From NCBI GenBank assembly GCA_021774015.1, contig JAJFJO010000393.1, positions 1 through 5,620 on the forward strand: 5,620 nt of DNA, in the 5' to 3' direction. Shown piece after piece: positions 1-5,620 of this stretch. Position numbers and translations under genes: made by a program. The notes under the pieces are model-generated. The model made no database searches. It was given only the letters and a program-made list of their open reading frames with translations, and was not told the DNA's origin. Numbering within the stretch: position 1 is the first letter of the stretch; each line of letters starts with the position of its first letter. This stretch comes from Gammaproteobacteria bacterium. Its GTDB lineage: Bacteria > Pseudomonadota > Gammaproteobacteria > Coxiellales > Coxiellaceae.

Positions 1-2
1 AT

Positions 3-806
3 CCAACGGGTGCTATTCATACCCTTCTAAATGAGCATGTCAAAAATTATTCTTTGGTTGGTGGGTTACCCGATGTAGTGCAAACATGGATTACCTATCA
101 AGACTTAAGCCTGTGTCAAGAAGTGCAAGATGCAATTATAAATACATATAGGCAAGACTTTGAAAAGTATGCACGCACCAATCAAATTCAATATGTGGAT
201 GTCTTATTTAACACAATTCCAGAGCAATTAGGGGGTAAATTTATATATTCACATATTGATCCTACGATAAGCCAATATCAGTTGAAAAATGCACTGGCTT
301 TATTAAAGAAGGCGGGCATAGTCACATATTGTTTTCATAGTTCTGCCCAAGGGTTTCCATTAGCAGCAAGTAAAAACATTAAAAAATTTAAAGTGTTCTT
401 TTTTGATATTGGCTTGGCTCAAAGACTATTGGGTATAGAACTCAAAAATTGGGTAACGCAACCTGTTTTACCACAGCACCAAGGACCTATTGCTGAACAA
501 TATGTTGCACAACAATTAATAGCGCACAGTGACCCAGGTGCACCTGCAGAACTATATTATTGGCATCGCGAACAAAAAAGCGCAAATGCTGAAGTGAATT
601 TCGTAGTGGCCAAAAATAATCATATTATCCCTGTAGAAGTAAAATCAGGCAAACGGGGACGAATAAAAAGTTTACGCTTATTCTTACAATTACATCAGCA
701 TCATCAAGGCGGTATTACATTATCTAGCGCTGAATATCACGCATATGATGAGTATCAGAAATTGCCCTTTTACAGTATTGAAGCTTGGTTGGGTGATGCC
801 CCATAA
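3..806 (+). CDS. AAA-family ATPase with C-terminal DUF4143 domain, 5'-truncated by the window edge
   Basis: The frame is open from base 3 with no start codon in view, so the first visible residue is internal; 267 residues remain before the TAA stop. The family (AAA_14/DUF4143 ATPases, usually about 380-450 residues) has an N-terminal P-loop ATPase, which here lies outside the window, and a C-terminal winged-helix plus nuclease-like domain. Visible hallmarks are the VGGLPDVVQTW segment near residues 19-29, typical of the junction after the ATPase core; the FFFDIGLAQRLLG segment near 132-144; and a PD-(D/E)XK-like end, AEVNFVV then PVEVKSGK, near 196-217. In most relatives the motif reads EVDFV or EVDYV, so asparagine at visible residue 199 replaces the usual aspartate. 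Cellular role is poorly known for the whole family, and no substrate can be assigned. The gene runs towards the ankyrin gene on the other strand. An internal TTG at 54 is not the real start, because the conserved sequence continues upstream of it. Confidence 0.86.
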   Translation, partial: PTGAIHTLLNEHVKNYSLVGGLPDVVQTWITYQDLSLCQEVQDAIINTYRQDFEKYARTNQIQYVDVLFNTIPEQLGGKFIYSHIDPTISQYQLKNALALLKKAGIVTYCFHSSAQGFPLAASKNIKKFKVFFFDIGLAQRLLGIELKNWVTQPVLPQHQGPIAEQYVAQQLIAHSDPGAPAELYYWHREQKSANAEVNFVVAKNNHIIPVEVKSGKRGRIKSLRLFLQLHQHHQGGITLSSAEYHAYDEYQKLPFYSIEAWLGDAP

Positions 807-900
807 CCTACAACCGGTTTTATCGCAGTTTCAGGCTGGATTAAAGGTAACGGTCCGCACCATTGGAACTGAGCATTCACATGAAATTATTTATGCCTAA
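796..900 (+). CDS. Possible 34-codon small ORF overlapping the end of the ATPase gene
   Basis: An ATG at 796 lies 11 bases inside the ATPase gene's end and starts a 34-codon frame ending in TAA at 898-900. This overlapping arrangement is the one used for translational coupling. The predicted peptide begins MPHNLQPVLSQ and ends HSHEIIYA; it has no signal peptide or membrane segment and I recognise no family. No clear Shine-Dalgarno sequence precedes the ATG beyond a G-rich stretch (TTGGTTGGGTG). The stop overlaps the stop of the ankyrin gene on the opposite strand. It could equally be a remnant of a longer lost gene, or a chance open frame in the 90-base space between two convergent genes. Confidence 0.22.
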   Translation: MPHNLQPVLSQFQAGLKVTVRTIGTEHSHEIIYA

Positions 901-3900
901 GGCAAAGAGATGCTGCTAGAGGAAGCTCTAGCTACTCTTCTCATTTTCGCAGTATCTTCACCATCATCATCAGCAAAATTCCAGCTATTTCCGTTAGTAA
1001 GTGATAGCCTATGACTTTGAGAAGCTACCGCTCCAGAATCATCAGATAATCCCTGTCCATCCCCGTGACTTGCAGTGCTTCTACGATCGCGACGTCTTCC
1101 ATAAGCAGCTGGTCCAGCCTTACCACAGCAGGAGCTACGCATATTATCCAATGCCCCCACTAAAGCCCCAAGCATTCGATCCAACCCTGAGCCTAATTTC
1201 CCAGATATAACATGTCCATGCTGTTTATCTTGAGCTTTAACAAGTTTAAACCAATGATCATTTTCAAACCTTTGTAGAAAACTTTCTATATAAGTGTCAC
1301 GGAATTTTGCATCATTAAACAATAATGTAACAATTTGAGTCAGTATCGCTACTGCTGACCCTATTAAAGCGGAAGAACCAAAGAAGTAGTTTCGCTCTTG
1401 AGCACCTTTACTGCCAGGAAATAGTAGAGATAAACCCAGAAGCACTAGAGCCCCAGCAGATAAAACAACAGCAGTTCCAAATAAATAATCATTAGTTATT
1501 GTAACATCACCTTGCCGACGAACTCTTTTAATATACCATACATCGTCGTCGGAAAGTATCAGGCTTTTTTTAACATCTGGAAATTTTTGAACTTTATCAA
1601 ATAATTTTTCAGCATTTACTCTACTGGCATTAGCACTCCTCCTTAAAACAAAGAATGCTCCAGCTGCAGCCACAGCAATCAAAAAACCGCCGACAATAAA
1701 TCTTGACAACACAATGTGTCCATTTGTTGGATCAACAGAAGGTGGTGGTACTGGAGCTGCTGTTCCATTTATAGGGGCTACCGTTCCATTTACAATAGAG
1801 CTGTTAGTGCCATTCATTATACTAGGTGGCATTGAAGGAGGGTTAGATGAAGATGCCGTGGGTTCATCTGGCCCACAAACTAATTGAGCAATAGAAAGCC
1901 CTATGATAGCAAGATTAGATACCAGAAATAAAGCAAACTTCAAAACTTCCTCTGTCTGAGTTGGAAATGACAACACCTGTTTAAATTTTCCTGGAGGATC
2001 TTTCCACTCTAAGGACACATTCATTTGTTTTATCATTTCATAATTTTTTAAAATCCTGTAATAAACTCTATCGAAAGTGTAATATTCGTGATAAAAACGC
2101 TCTCTAGCACGAGGCAAAATTTTCTTTTCACCAGGAGTCTCTACTAAAACACTATCTTTTTTACACTGAACAAGAATTTCCTCCATCCTTTCCAACAATC
2201 TCGGAACCGTCCTGTCTGACTTTCCAGCTTGCGCTACATCTGGTGCATTTTTTAAAACTGCTTTTATCCTTTTACTTAAAGCACCAACACCAAAAACAGC
2301 AATGTTGTCACAAACTAAACCCATTGCATTTTTACCTTTATAATCTTTACATTCTATAACTTGTTTTAAAGCGCCATCCTCAGCCGATCTGTTTAAAATA
2401 AATTCCGCTATCATCTTACAACCATTAGCAGAGGCTATATGCAGCGCTGTACGAGAAAAAACATCTTGTTCTATTCTCATTCCTTGAGTAGGCGGCAGTT
2501 CTCCTGCAAACTCTTTATATATGCTATGAGGTTTAGTAGGGTCACCTAATAAAAAATAGGCCATCTTTTGATTTGGAAAAAGCTCATTGCCTTTTTCTGG
2601 AGTAATGTCTGTAGTGAAAAGACGATGTAAAATTGTTTGATCAATGTCATCCCTAAAAATATTTACACAATACATTTCATCTTTATAATCTGTATCTGCT
2701 TTATATCTATTAGCGTTATCTAAAAGTATGTTTACAATTTTTATATGACATCTTTGCACGGCCAAATGAACAATAGAATTTTGAGTGCAATTTAAGTTCA
2801 TTATAATTTTATTTAAAATCTCTGGACACCGCCTATCCATTTCTTCTATAAATTTTAATCGTCCATAAAACACCGCCAAATGAACAGGGGTATTACCCTC
2901 TATATCTAAATTCCATAGCAGATTGCTCCCCCCACTTTCTTTCAGTGATGCTGAAAATTTATCAAAATTATTATCTATTACAGCCACATGTAAATCATTA
3001 CGACTATATTCATTACTGACATCTGGCTGGGCACCTAATTTATCTTCTATATGGCCACATAGACTTGATTTGATTTTATCTGAAAGGGCTTGTTTGTCAT
3101 ACATACAAAGAAGATCTAGGGGGCTATGTCTTCTTATAACCTTTGATCCTCGCTTGCCAAGAGCATCCCTAGCTCCATCTGGAAAAACCAGCGGCGCCCC
3201 ATCTTTGAGAAGAGTTATAGCTACGTCAGAATGATTATTTATAATTGCCTCATGTAGCGGATATTGACCTCGCTTATTTGATGCTGCTACATTAGCCCCG
3301 TTTTTTAGCAATACCTCAACACAGTCGTTTAAACCAGCACCCGCCGCCCAATGCAGCAATGTTGCCTTTCTTTCGTTAGTAAAAGAATCTGGCTTCCATA
3401 TGTCATCTTTTGTTAGATCATCTATCGTATCAACATCTGGCAGTGGTATATTTATGACCTCCTTGCATTCACCACTTTTTTTAAAGTCAGAAAACGCTGC
3501 ATCCAACTTAACGCTGCCCTTACTAACGAGTAGTTTTGCTAGCTCCTTAAGTCGGCCTATTTGCATATCCTTGTCATCGGTACTTAAAGATGATTCTGTA
3601 GATTCAATAGCCGAATCTCCCTTACTTTCTCGCGCAAGTAACTCAAAAGCCATATAGACATGACCACTAGACATTGCAAGACGTGGTAAAGAGAACTCAG
3701 AGCCTTTATGTTTTTTTATAGCAGAATTAAGTTTTTTTTGATACTTTGTATTTTTTTTGATGAAATCCAAAATTTGTTTATTACCATACATGCAAATAAG
3801 CGCTAGTGGGCTGTATATGCCATACTTGCCAGCATTGCTGTCAGTGGCAGTAGCCCCTGCGCCAGTATCCTTACCATCATCACTGTCACTTGCATCTGGG

Positions 3901-4412
3901 AAAAGTAGTCGTGCCCCTTTACTTATAAGAGTTATAGCTACATCAGTATGACCGTATTTAATTGCTTCGTGTAGAGGATATTGACCGTTCTTATCTAATG
4001 CCTCTGTATTAGCTCTGTATTCTAACAGCACCTTAACAAAATCATTTAGGCCAGCCCGTGCCGCCCAGTGCAGTAGTGTTCTCCCTTTTTCATTAGAAGA
4101 AGTTTGCTTCCATGTTTTGTTTTTTCTTAAATCAGCTAATTGTGCAACCTCTGGCAGGGGAAAACTTATGACGGATTTGAATTCATCAGCATCAGCATAA
4201 CCAGAAGTAAAAGCACCACCTAGTTTAGTATTGCTTCCTTCTATAAGCAGTCCTGCTAGATATTTCAGTGCCTCCTGCTGTTTTGAAGTAAGCTGAGCAT
4301 CTGAAGCTAATTTTTCCCTGTTTCGATCAGAAGGTGCTTTCTGTTGTTCTTCTGGAGTTCGCATTGCCGCTCTTGAACTGCTGTCATTATTATCACTGTC
4401 ACTACTACCCAT
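897..4412 (-). CDS. Large ankyrin-repeat protein with four predicted transmembrane helices; candidate secreted effector
   Basis: Complete gene of 1171 residues with an ATG start and TAG stop. The first ATG is preferred because AAAGG lies 6 bases upstream; Met17 is the next option. Order of parts: a Ser/Asp-rich polar N-terminus (1-45); ankyrin module A (about 48-221); a Lys/Ser-rich spacer; module B (about 287-451), a diverged copy of A; further single repeats near 470-504, 505-541, 543-573 and 653-690, with characteristic TPVHLA, SIVHLAV and TALHIA cores; a charged, Tyr-rich region (762-815); hydrophobic helices at about 823-845, 901-923, 976-998 and 1009-1032; and a polar tail with a basic cluster (RRRDRR, 1106-1111) and serine-rich end. 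Lysine and arginine are concentrated in the loop 924-975 and the tail, which predicts both termini on the cytosolic side. Ankyrin repeats bind proteins, so a partner-binding domain held on a membrane is likely. I recognise no specific named family. Ankyrin proteins of this sort are frequent effectors in intracellular bacteria; no enzymatic motif is visible. Confidence 0.9.
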   Translation of the reverse strand: MGSSDSDNNDSSSRAAMRTPEEQQKAPSDRNREKLASDAQLTSKQQEALKYLAGLLIEGSNTKLGGAFTSGYADADEFKSVISFPLPEVAQLADLRKNKTWKQTSSNEKGRTLLHWAARAGLNDFVKVLLEYRANTEALDKNGQYPLHEAIKYGHTDVAITLISKGARLLFPDASDSDDGKDTGAGATATDSNAGKYGIYSPLALICMYGNKQILDFIKKNTKYQKKLNSAIKKHKGSEFSLPRLAMSSGHVYMAFELLARESKGDSAIESTESSLSTDDKDMQIGRLKELAKLLVSKGSVKLDAAFSDFKKSGECKEVINIPLPDVDTIDDLTKDDIWKPDSFTNERKATLLHWAAGAGLNDCVEVLLKNGANVAASNKRGQYPLHEAIINNHSDVAITLLKDGAPLVFPDGARDALGKRGSKVIRRHSPLDLLCMYDKQALSDKIKSSLCGHIEDKLGAQPDVSNEYSRNDLHVAVIDNNFDKFSASLKESGGSNLLWNLDIEGNTPVHLAVFYGRLKFIEEMDRRCPEILNKIIMNLNCTQNSIVHLAVQRCHIKIVNILLDNANRYKADTDYKDEMYCVNIFRDDIDQTILHRLFTTDITPEKGNELFPNQKMAYFLLGDPTKPHSIYKEFAGELPPTQGMRIEQDVFSRTALHIASANGCKMIAEFILNRSAEDGALKQVIECKDYKGKNAMGLVCDNIAVFGVGALSKRIKAVLKNAPDVAQAGKSDRTVPRLLERMEEILVQCKKDSVLVETPGEKKILPRARERFYHEYYTFDRVYYRILKNYEMIKQMNVSLEWKDPPGKFKQVLSFPTQTEEVLKFALFLVSNLAIIGLSIAQLVCGPDEPTASSSNPPSMPPSIMNGTNSSIVNGTVAPINGTAAPVPPPSVDPTNGHIVLSRFIVGGFLIAVAAAGAFFVLRRSANASRVNAEKLFDKVQKFPDVKKSLILSDDDVWYIKRVRRQGDVTITNDYLFGTAVVLSAGALVLLGLSLLFPGSKGAQERNYFFGSSALIGSAVAILTQIVTLLFNDAKFRDTYIESFLQRFENDHWFKLVKAQDKQHGHVISGKLGSGLDRMLGALVGALDNMRSSCCGKAGPAAYGRRRDRRSTASHGDGQGLSDDSGAVASQSHRLSLTNGNSWNFADDDGEDTAKMRRVARASSSSISLP
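1317..1946 (-). other. Four-helix membrane domain of the ankyrin protein, with a sequon-rich first loop
   Basis: Residues 823-1032 contain four hydrophobic stretches of about 22-24 residues (823-845, 901-923, 976-998, 1009-1032). The loop between the first and second (846-900) is rich in Pro, Ser, Thr, Asn and Gly and nearly free of lysine and arginine, whereas the loop between the second and third has at least twelve basic residues. By the positive-inside rule the first loop is non-cytosolic. It holds sequons at N867 (NGT), N870 (NSS), N875 (NGT) and N882 (NGT). Helix boundaries are estimates by eye. Confidence 0.75.
3060..3554 (-). repeat. Ankyrin module B, second copy of the internal duplication (residues 287-451)
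   Basis: The same order of motifs as module A recurs: LKELAKLL, KLDAAF, VINIPLPDV, TLLHWAA, the identical GQYPLHEAI and DVAITL strings, FPD, then SPLDLLCMYDKQ. About 239 residues separate equivalent positions. The nucleotide sequences are also visibly related (compare 3241-3365 with 3958-4082) but have many substitutions, so the duplication is not recent. The module continues directly into further single repeats from residue 470. Confidence 0.85.
3750..4271 (-). repeat. Ankyrin module A, first copy of an internal duplication (residues 48-221)
   Basis: The module starts with a helical segment (LKYLAGLL), has a KL..AF and a VI..PLP.V motif, then two canonical ankyrin repeats (about 110-141 and 142-173, cores TLLHWAA and YPLHEAI) and a degenerate third one (SPLALICMYGNKQ, 201-213). 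Its core, residues 111-173, aligns without gaps to residues 350-412 of module B. By hand count 42 of 63 positions are identical. Between the second and third repeats it carries an Asp/Gly/Ala-rich insertion (174-197) that is shorter and different in module B. Confidence 0.85.
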
Positions 4413-4418
4413 ATCAAA

Positions 4419-4423
4419 CCTTT
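4419..4423 (-). promoter_or_regulatory. Ribosome binding site of the ankyrin gene
   Basis: AAAGG on the minus strand, 6 bases before the ATG at 4412. It supports this start over the ATG at codon 17. Confidence 0.65.
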
Positions 4424-4473
4424 ATCTTAATATTTATAATTTTGCAAAAACTCAGATCTGCGCTCCGATTTGA

Positions 4474-4503
4474 ACTATAAAAATGCCACCTTCAGCCTAT
4501 CAA
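4474..4503 (-). promoter_or_regulatory. Candidate sigma-70 promoter of the ankyrin gene
   Basis: On the minus strand, TTGATA (4498-4503) and TATAGT (4474-4479) each match the consensus at five of six bases and are separated by 18 bases. Transcription would start near 4467, leaving a leader of about 55 bases. The element lies inside the last codons of the doubtful 70-codon frame, which fits a non-coding reading of that frame. It is a pattern match only, in an AT-rich stretch where chance matches occur. Confidence 0.4.
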
Positions 4504-4687
4504 ACAGCACCTGCGATAGCTTCTCTTCAATAAAAAACAATATCGGTATTATTATAGGACTATAACTTCGCAATGTAACCCCCATTTTAAGGTAAAAATA
4601 GCTTCCAAAATCACACTTCCATCGTTTAACTTTATTCGGCACAAGCGGTTTTTTTACACGGGAAAAGTATAGGAGTTTCTCATTCAT
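4475..4687 (-). CDS. Doubtful 70-codon ORF between rnhB and the ankyrin gene
   Basis: This frame starts 22 bases after the rnhB stop and fills most of the 297-base gap. The predicted peptide is basic at the N-terminus (VKKPLVPNKVKRWK) with a short hydrophobic run (SPIIIPILFFI, about residues 43-53) too short to be a confident membrane helix. No Shine-Dalgarno sequence precedes the ATG, and a plausible promoter for the ankyrin gene overlaps its end. I recognise no family. It may be a small orphan gene, part of a decayed mobile element, or simply an open stretch of intergenic DNA; the last is slightly favoured. Confidence 0.25.
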   Translation of the reverse strand: MNEKLLYFSRVKKPLVPNKVKRWKCDFGSYFYLKMGVTLRSYSPIIIPILFFIEEKLSQVLFDRLKVAFL

Positions 4688-4709
4688 TTGATGCCTGATT
4701 AGGGGTGCT

Positions 4710-5291
4710 CTATAACAACGCCTTCACTGGCGCATAACTTTTTCTATGTATCGGTGTAATGCCGAGCTCCTCCATCGCGGCCAAGTGTTTTTTTGTTCCA
4801 TAGCCTTTATGGGCCTCGAAACTATAACCTGGATACTGCTGCGCATACTCAACCATCTCTCGATCGCGTATGACCTTGGCAATAATAGAAGCTGCGCTGA
4901 TACTTGGCTCAGTTTGGTCACCCTTAATAATAGCCTGAATAGGCACTGCGCAAGGTGGGCAATAACAACCATCCACTAGCACCTGATCGGGAAGAATGGG
5001 TAGACCCTCAATCGCAAGCTGCATGGCTAACAAACTGGCATGGTGGATATTTAGCGCATCAATCTCTGCCACATCCACCCGACCAATGGCATAAGCCAGG
5101 CTGTGCGCAATGATCTCATCATGTAGTCCTTCGCGTTTTTTTTCTGTCAGCTTCTTAGAGTCCATCAAGCCGTCTATCGGCCTATTAGGGTCTAAAATCA
5201 CAGCGGCAGCTACTACCGGCCCGGCCAGTGGCCCCCGCCCCACTTCATCCACACCAGCGATTTTTCCGATTAATGTCGACATCTTAGTCAT
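4710..5291 (-). CDS. rnhB: Ribonuclease HII
   Basis: Complete 193-residue protein, close to the usual length of bacterial RNase HII. The enzyme cuts the RNA strand of RNA-DNA hybrids and starts removal of single ribonucleotides misincorporated in DNA, in the cytoplasm, using divalent metal ions. The four acidic active-site residues are all present: D15 and E16 in GVDEVGRGPLAGP, D107 in LVDG, and D125 in IKGDQTEPSISAAS. The GRG motif (18-20), which contacts the ribonucleotide junction, and the conserved tyrosine in HKGYGT (Y164) are also intact. The start at 5291 is supported by AAGGA 6 bases upstream; Met4 at 5282 would lie too far from it. The gene is transcribed away from the divergent oxidoreductase gene. 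In several gammaproteobacteria rnhB lies near the lipid A genes, which would put lpxB-type genes beyond the right edge, but none is visible here. No convincing terminator follows it. Confidence 0.98.
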   Translation of the reverse strand: MTKMSTLIGKIAGVDEVGRGPLAGPVVAAAVILDPNRPIDGLMDSKKLTEKKREGLHDEIIAHSLAYAIGRVDVAEIDALNIHHASLLAMQLAIEGLPILPDQVLVDGCYCPPCAVPIQAIIKGDQTEPSISAASIIAKVIRDREMVEYAQQYPGYSFEAHKGYGTKKHLAAMEELGITPIHRKSYAPVKALL

Positions 5292-5297
5292 TGTAAT

Positions 5298-5302
5298 TCC
5301 TT
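5298..5302 (-). promoter_or_regulatory. Ribosome binding site of rnhB
   Basis: AAGGA on the minus strand, 6 bases before the ATG at 5291. It decides in favour of this start over the in-frame ATG three codons later. Confidence 0.7.
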
Positions 5303-5364
5303 GCTTATTTGCTTTGGTCGGAAGAATAGCACCTTACTGCTTGAATCACACCACCTATGTCAGC

Positions 5365-5392
5365 TGGACATGTTGCCAGATATTGCTAAAAT
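5365..5392 (+). promoter_or_regulatory. Candidate extended -10 promoter of the oxidoreductase gene
   Basis: TGGACA (5365-5370, five of six consensus bases) is followed after 16 bases by TAAAAT (5387-5392, five of six), with the TG of an extended -10 at 5384-5385. Transcription would begin near 5399, giving a leader of about 26 bases. On the opposite strand the same 134-base spacer must carry the rnhB promoter; the best -10 there (TGCTATTCT, around 5324-5332) has no good -35, so I do not list it separately. Confidence 0.55.
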
Positions 5393-5425
5393 GCCCCTTT
5401 TACATGAGAAAATGCGGACATCATC

Positions 5426-5620
5426 ATGAAACAATTGAAAATCGCGGTTATCGGGGTAGGTTATCTAGGCAACTATCACGCTCAAAAATATGCCCAACTT
5501 TCCAATGCTGAACTCGTTGGCGTATGTGACCCCAGTCCAGAACGTGGTGCTGAAATCGCCAAACAGAATGATACCCAAGCTTATCAAGATTATCGTGAGC
5601 TGATTGGCAAAGTGGATGCC
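5426..5620 (+). CDS. Gfo/Idh/MocA-family NAD(P)-dependent oxidoreductase, N-terminal 65 residues
   Basis: The frame opens at ATG 5426 and runs off the window; relatives are usually 310-350 residues. The visible part is the start of a Rossmann fold: beta strand KIAVIG, the dinucleotide-binding glycine motif GVGYLG (residues 10-15) followed by NYHAQKY, then a second strand ending VGVCDPSPER (31-40). The aspartate at its end (D35) is where this family contacts the adenosine ribose, suggesting NAD rather than NADP. Members act on sugars, nucleotide sugars or related compounds; the substrate-binding half is not in view. Proximity to rnhB recalls gammaproteobacterial arrangements in which such an enzyme sits with lipid A genes. 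A role like GnnA, which oxidises UDP-GlcNAc on the way to 2,3-diamino lipid A, is therefore possible but unproven. The ATGs at 5404 and 5412 are out of frame. The ribosome binding site is weak (GCGGA, 5414-5418). Confidence 0.9.
   Translation, partial: MKQLKIAVIGVGYLGNYHAQKYAQLSNAELVGVCDPSPERGAEIAKQNDTQAYQDYRELIGKVDA

Noticed and set aside
807..896. AACCGGTTTT and GGTCCGCACC as possible bidirectional terminators between the convergent genes
   Set aside because: The stems are only three to four base pairs and none is followed by a proper T run.
1001..1210. 69-codon plus-strand frame inside the 3' part of the ankyrin gene
   Set aside because: It lies antisense to the coding sequence of the well-supported large gene, has no ribosome binding site and no recognisable protein features.
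2923..3951. Three plus-strand frames (2923-3234, 3400-3657, 3757-3951) opposite the ankyrin modules
   Set aside because: They are antisense shadows; two of them end in the same IRVIATS-type or RRVIATSE string because the ankyrin repeats beneath them are duplicated, not because they are genes.
4446..4460. CAGATCTG palindrome followed by T5 on the minus strand, as a terminator after rnhB
   Set aside because: The palindrome has no loop, so it can form only a very short hairpin; it also lies downstream of the candidate ankyrin promoter.
4724..4979. Open frames on both strands inside rnhB
   Set aside because: They overlap the intact RNase HII frame, whose catalytic motifs fix the true reading frame.
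5110..5511. 133-codon plus-strand frame spanning the start of rnhB, the spacer and the oxidoreductase start
   Set aside because: It is antisense to rnhB and out of frame with the clear Rossmann-fold start at 5426.

Overview
The window most likely comes from a host-associated gammaproteobacterium of moderate-to-low GC, in the broad style of Legionellales and their amoeba- or arthropod-associated relatives. This placement is inference. It rests on a standard gammaproteobacterial-type RNase HII beside a Gfo/Idh/MocA oxidoreductase, together with a very large ankyrin-repeat membrane protein and a DUF4143-type ATPase, both common in the accessory genomes of such bacteria. No rRNA, tRNA, CRISPR array or complete insertion sequence is visible.

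Layout, left to right. Positions 3-806 (+) hold the C-terminal two thirds of an AAA/DUF4143 ATPase whose start lies outside the window. A 34-codon reading frame at 796-900 (+) overlaps its stop and may or may not be real. Positions 897-4412 (-) encode a 1171-residue protein with two arrays of ankyrin repeats that arose by internal duplication. These are followed by a charged, aromatic-rich linker, four predicted transmembrane helices and a serine-rich tail. Positions 4413-4709 separate this gene from rnhB and contain a 70-codon frame of doubtful status and a plausible promoter for the ankyrin gene. Positions 4710-5291 (-) are rnhB, complete with all catalytic residues. Positions 5426-5620 (+) are the first 65 codons of a Gfo/Idh/MocA-family oxidoreductase, divergent from rnhB and preceded by a good extended -10 promoter.

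The genes do not form one pathway. The right-hand part (rnhB and the oxidoreductase) looks like conserved chromosome. The left-hand part (ankyrin giant and ATPase) looks like accessory DNA, with the two genes converging tail to tail. The most interesting object is the ankyrin protein. Its order of domains, a loop between the first two membrane helices carrying four N-glycosylation sequons within 18 residues, and a C-terminus resembling type IV secretion signals are together consistent with an effector that inserts into a host membrane. That role is a hypothesis from sequence features, not a demonstrated function.
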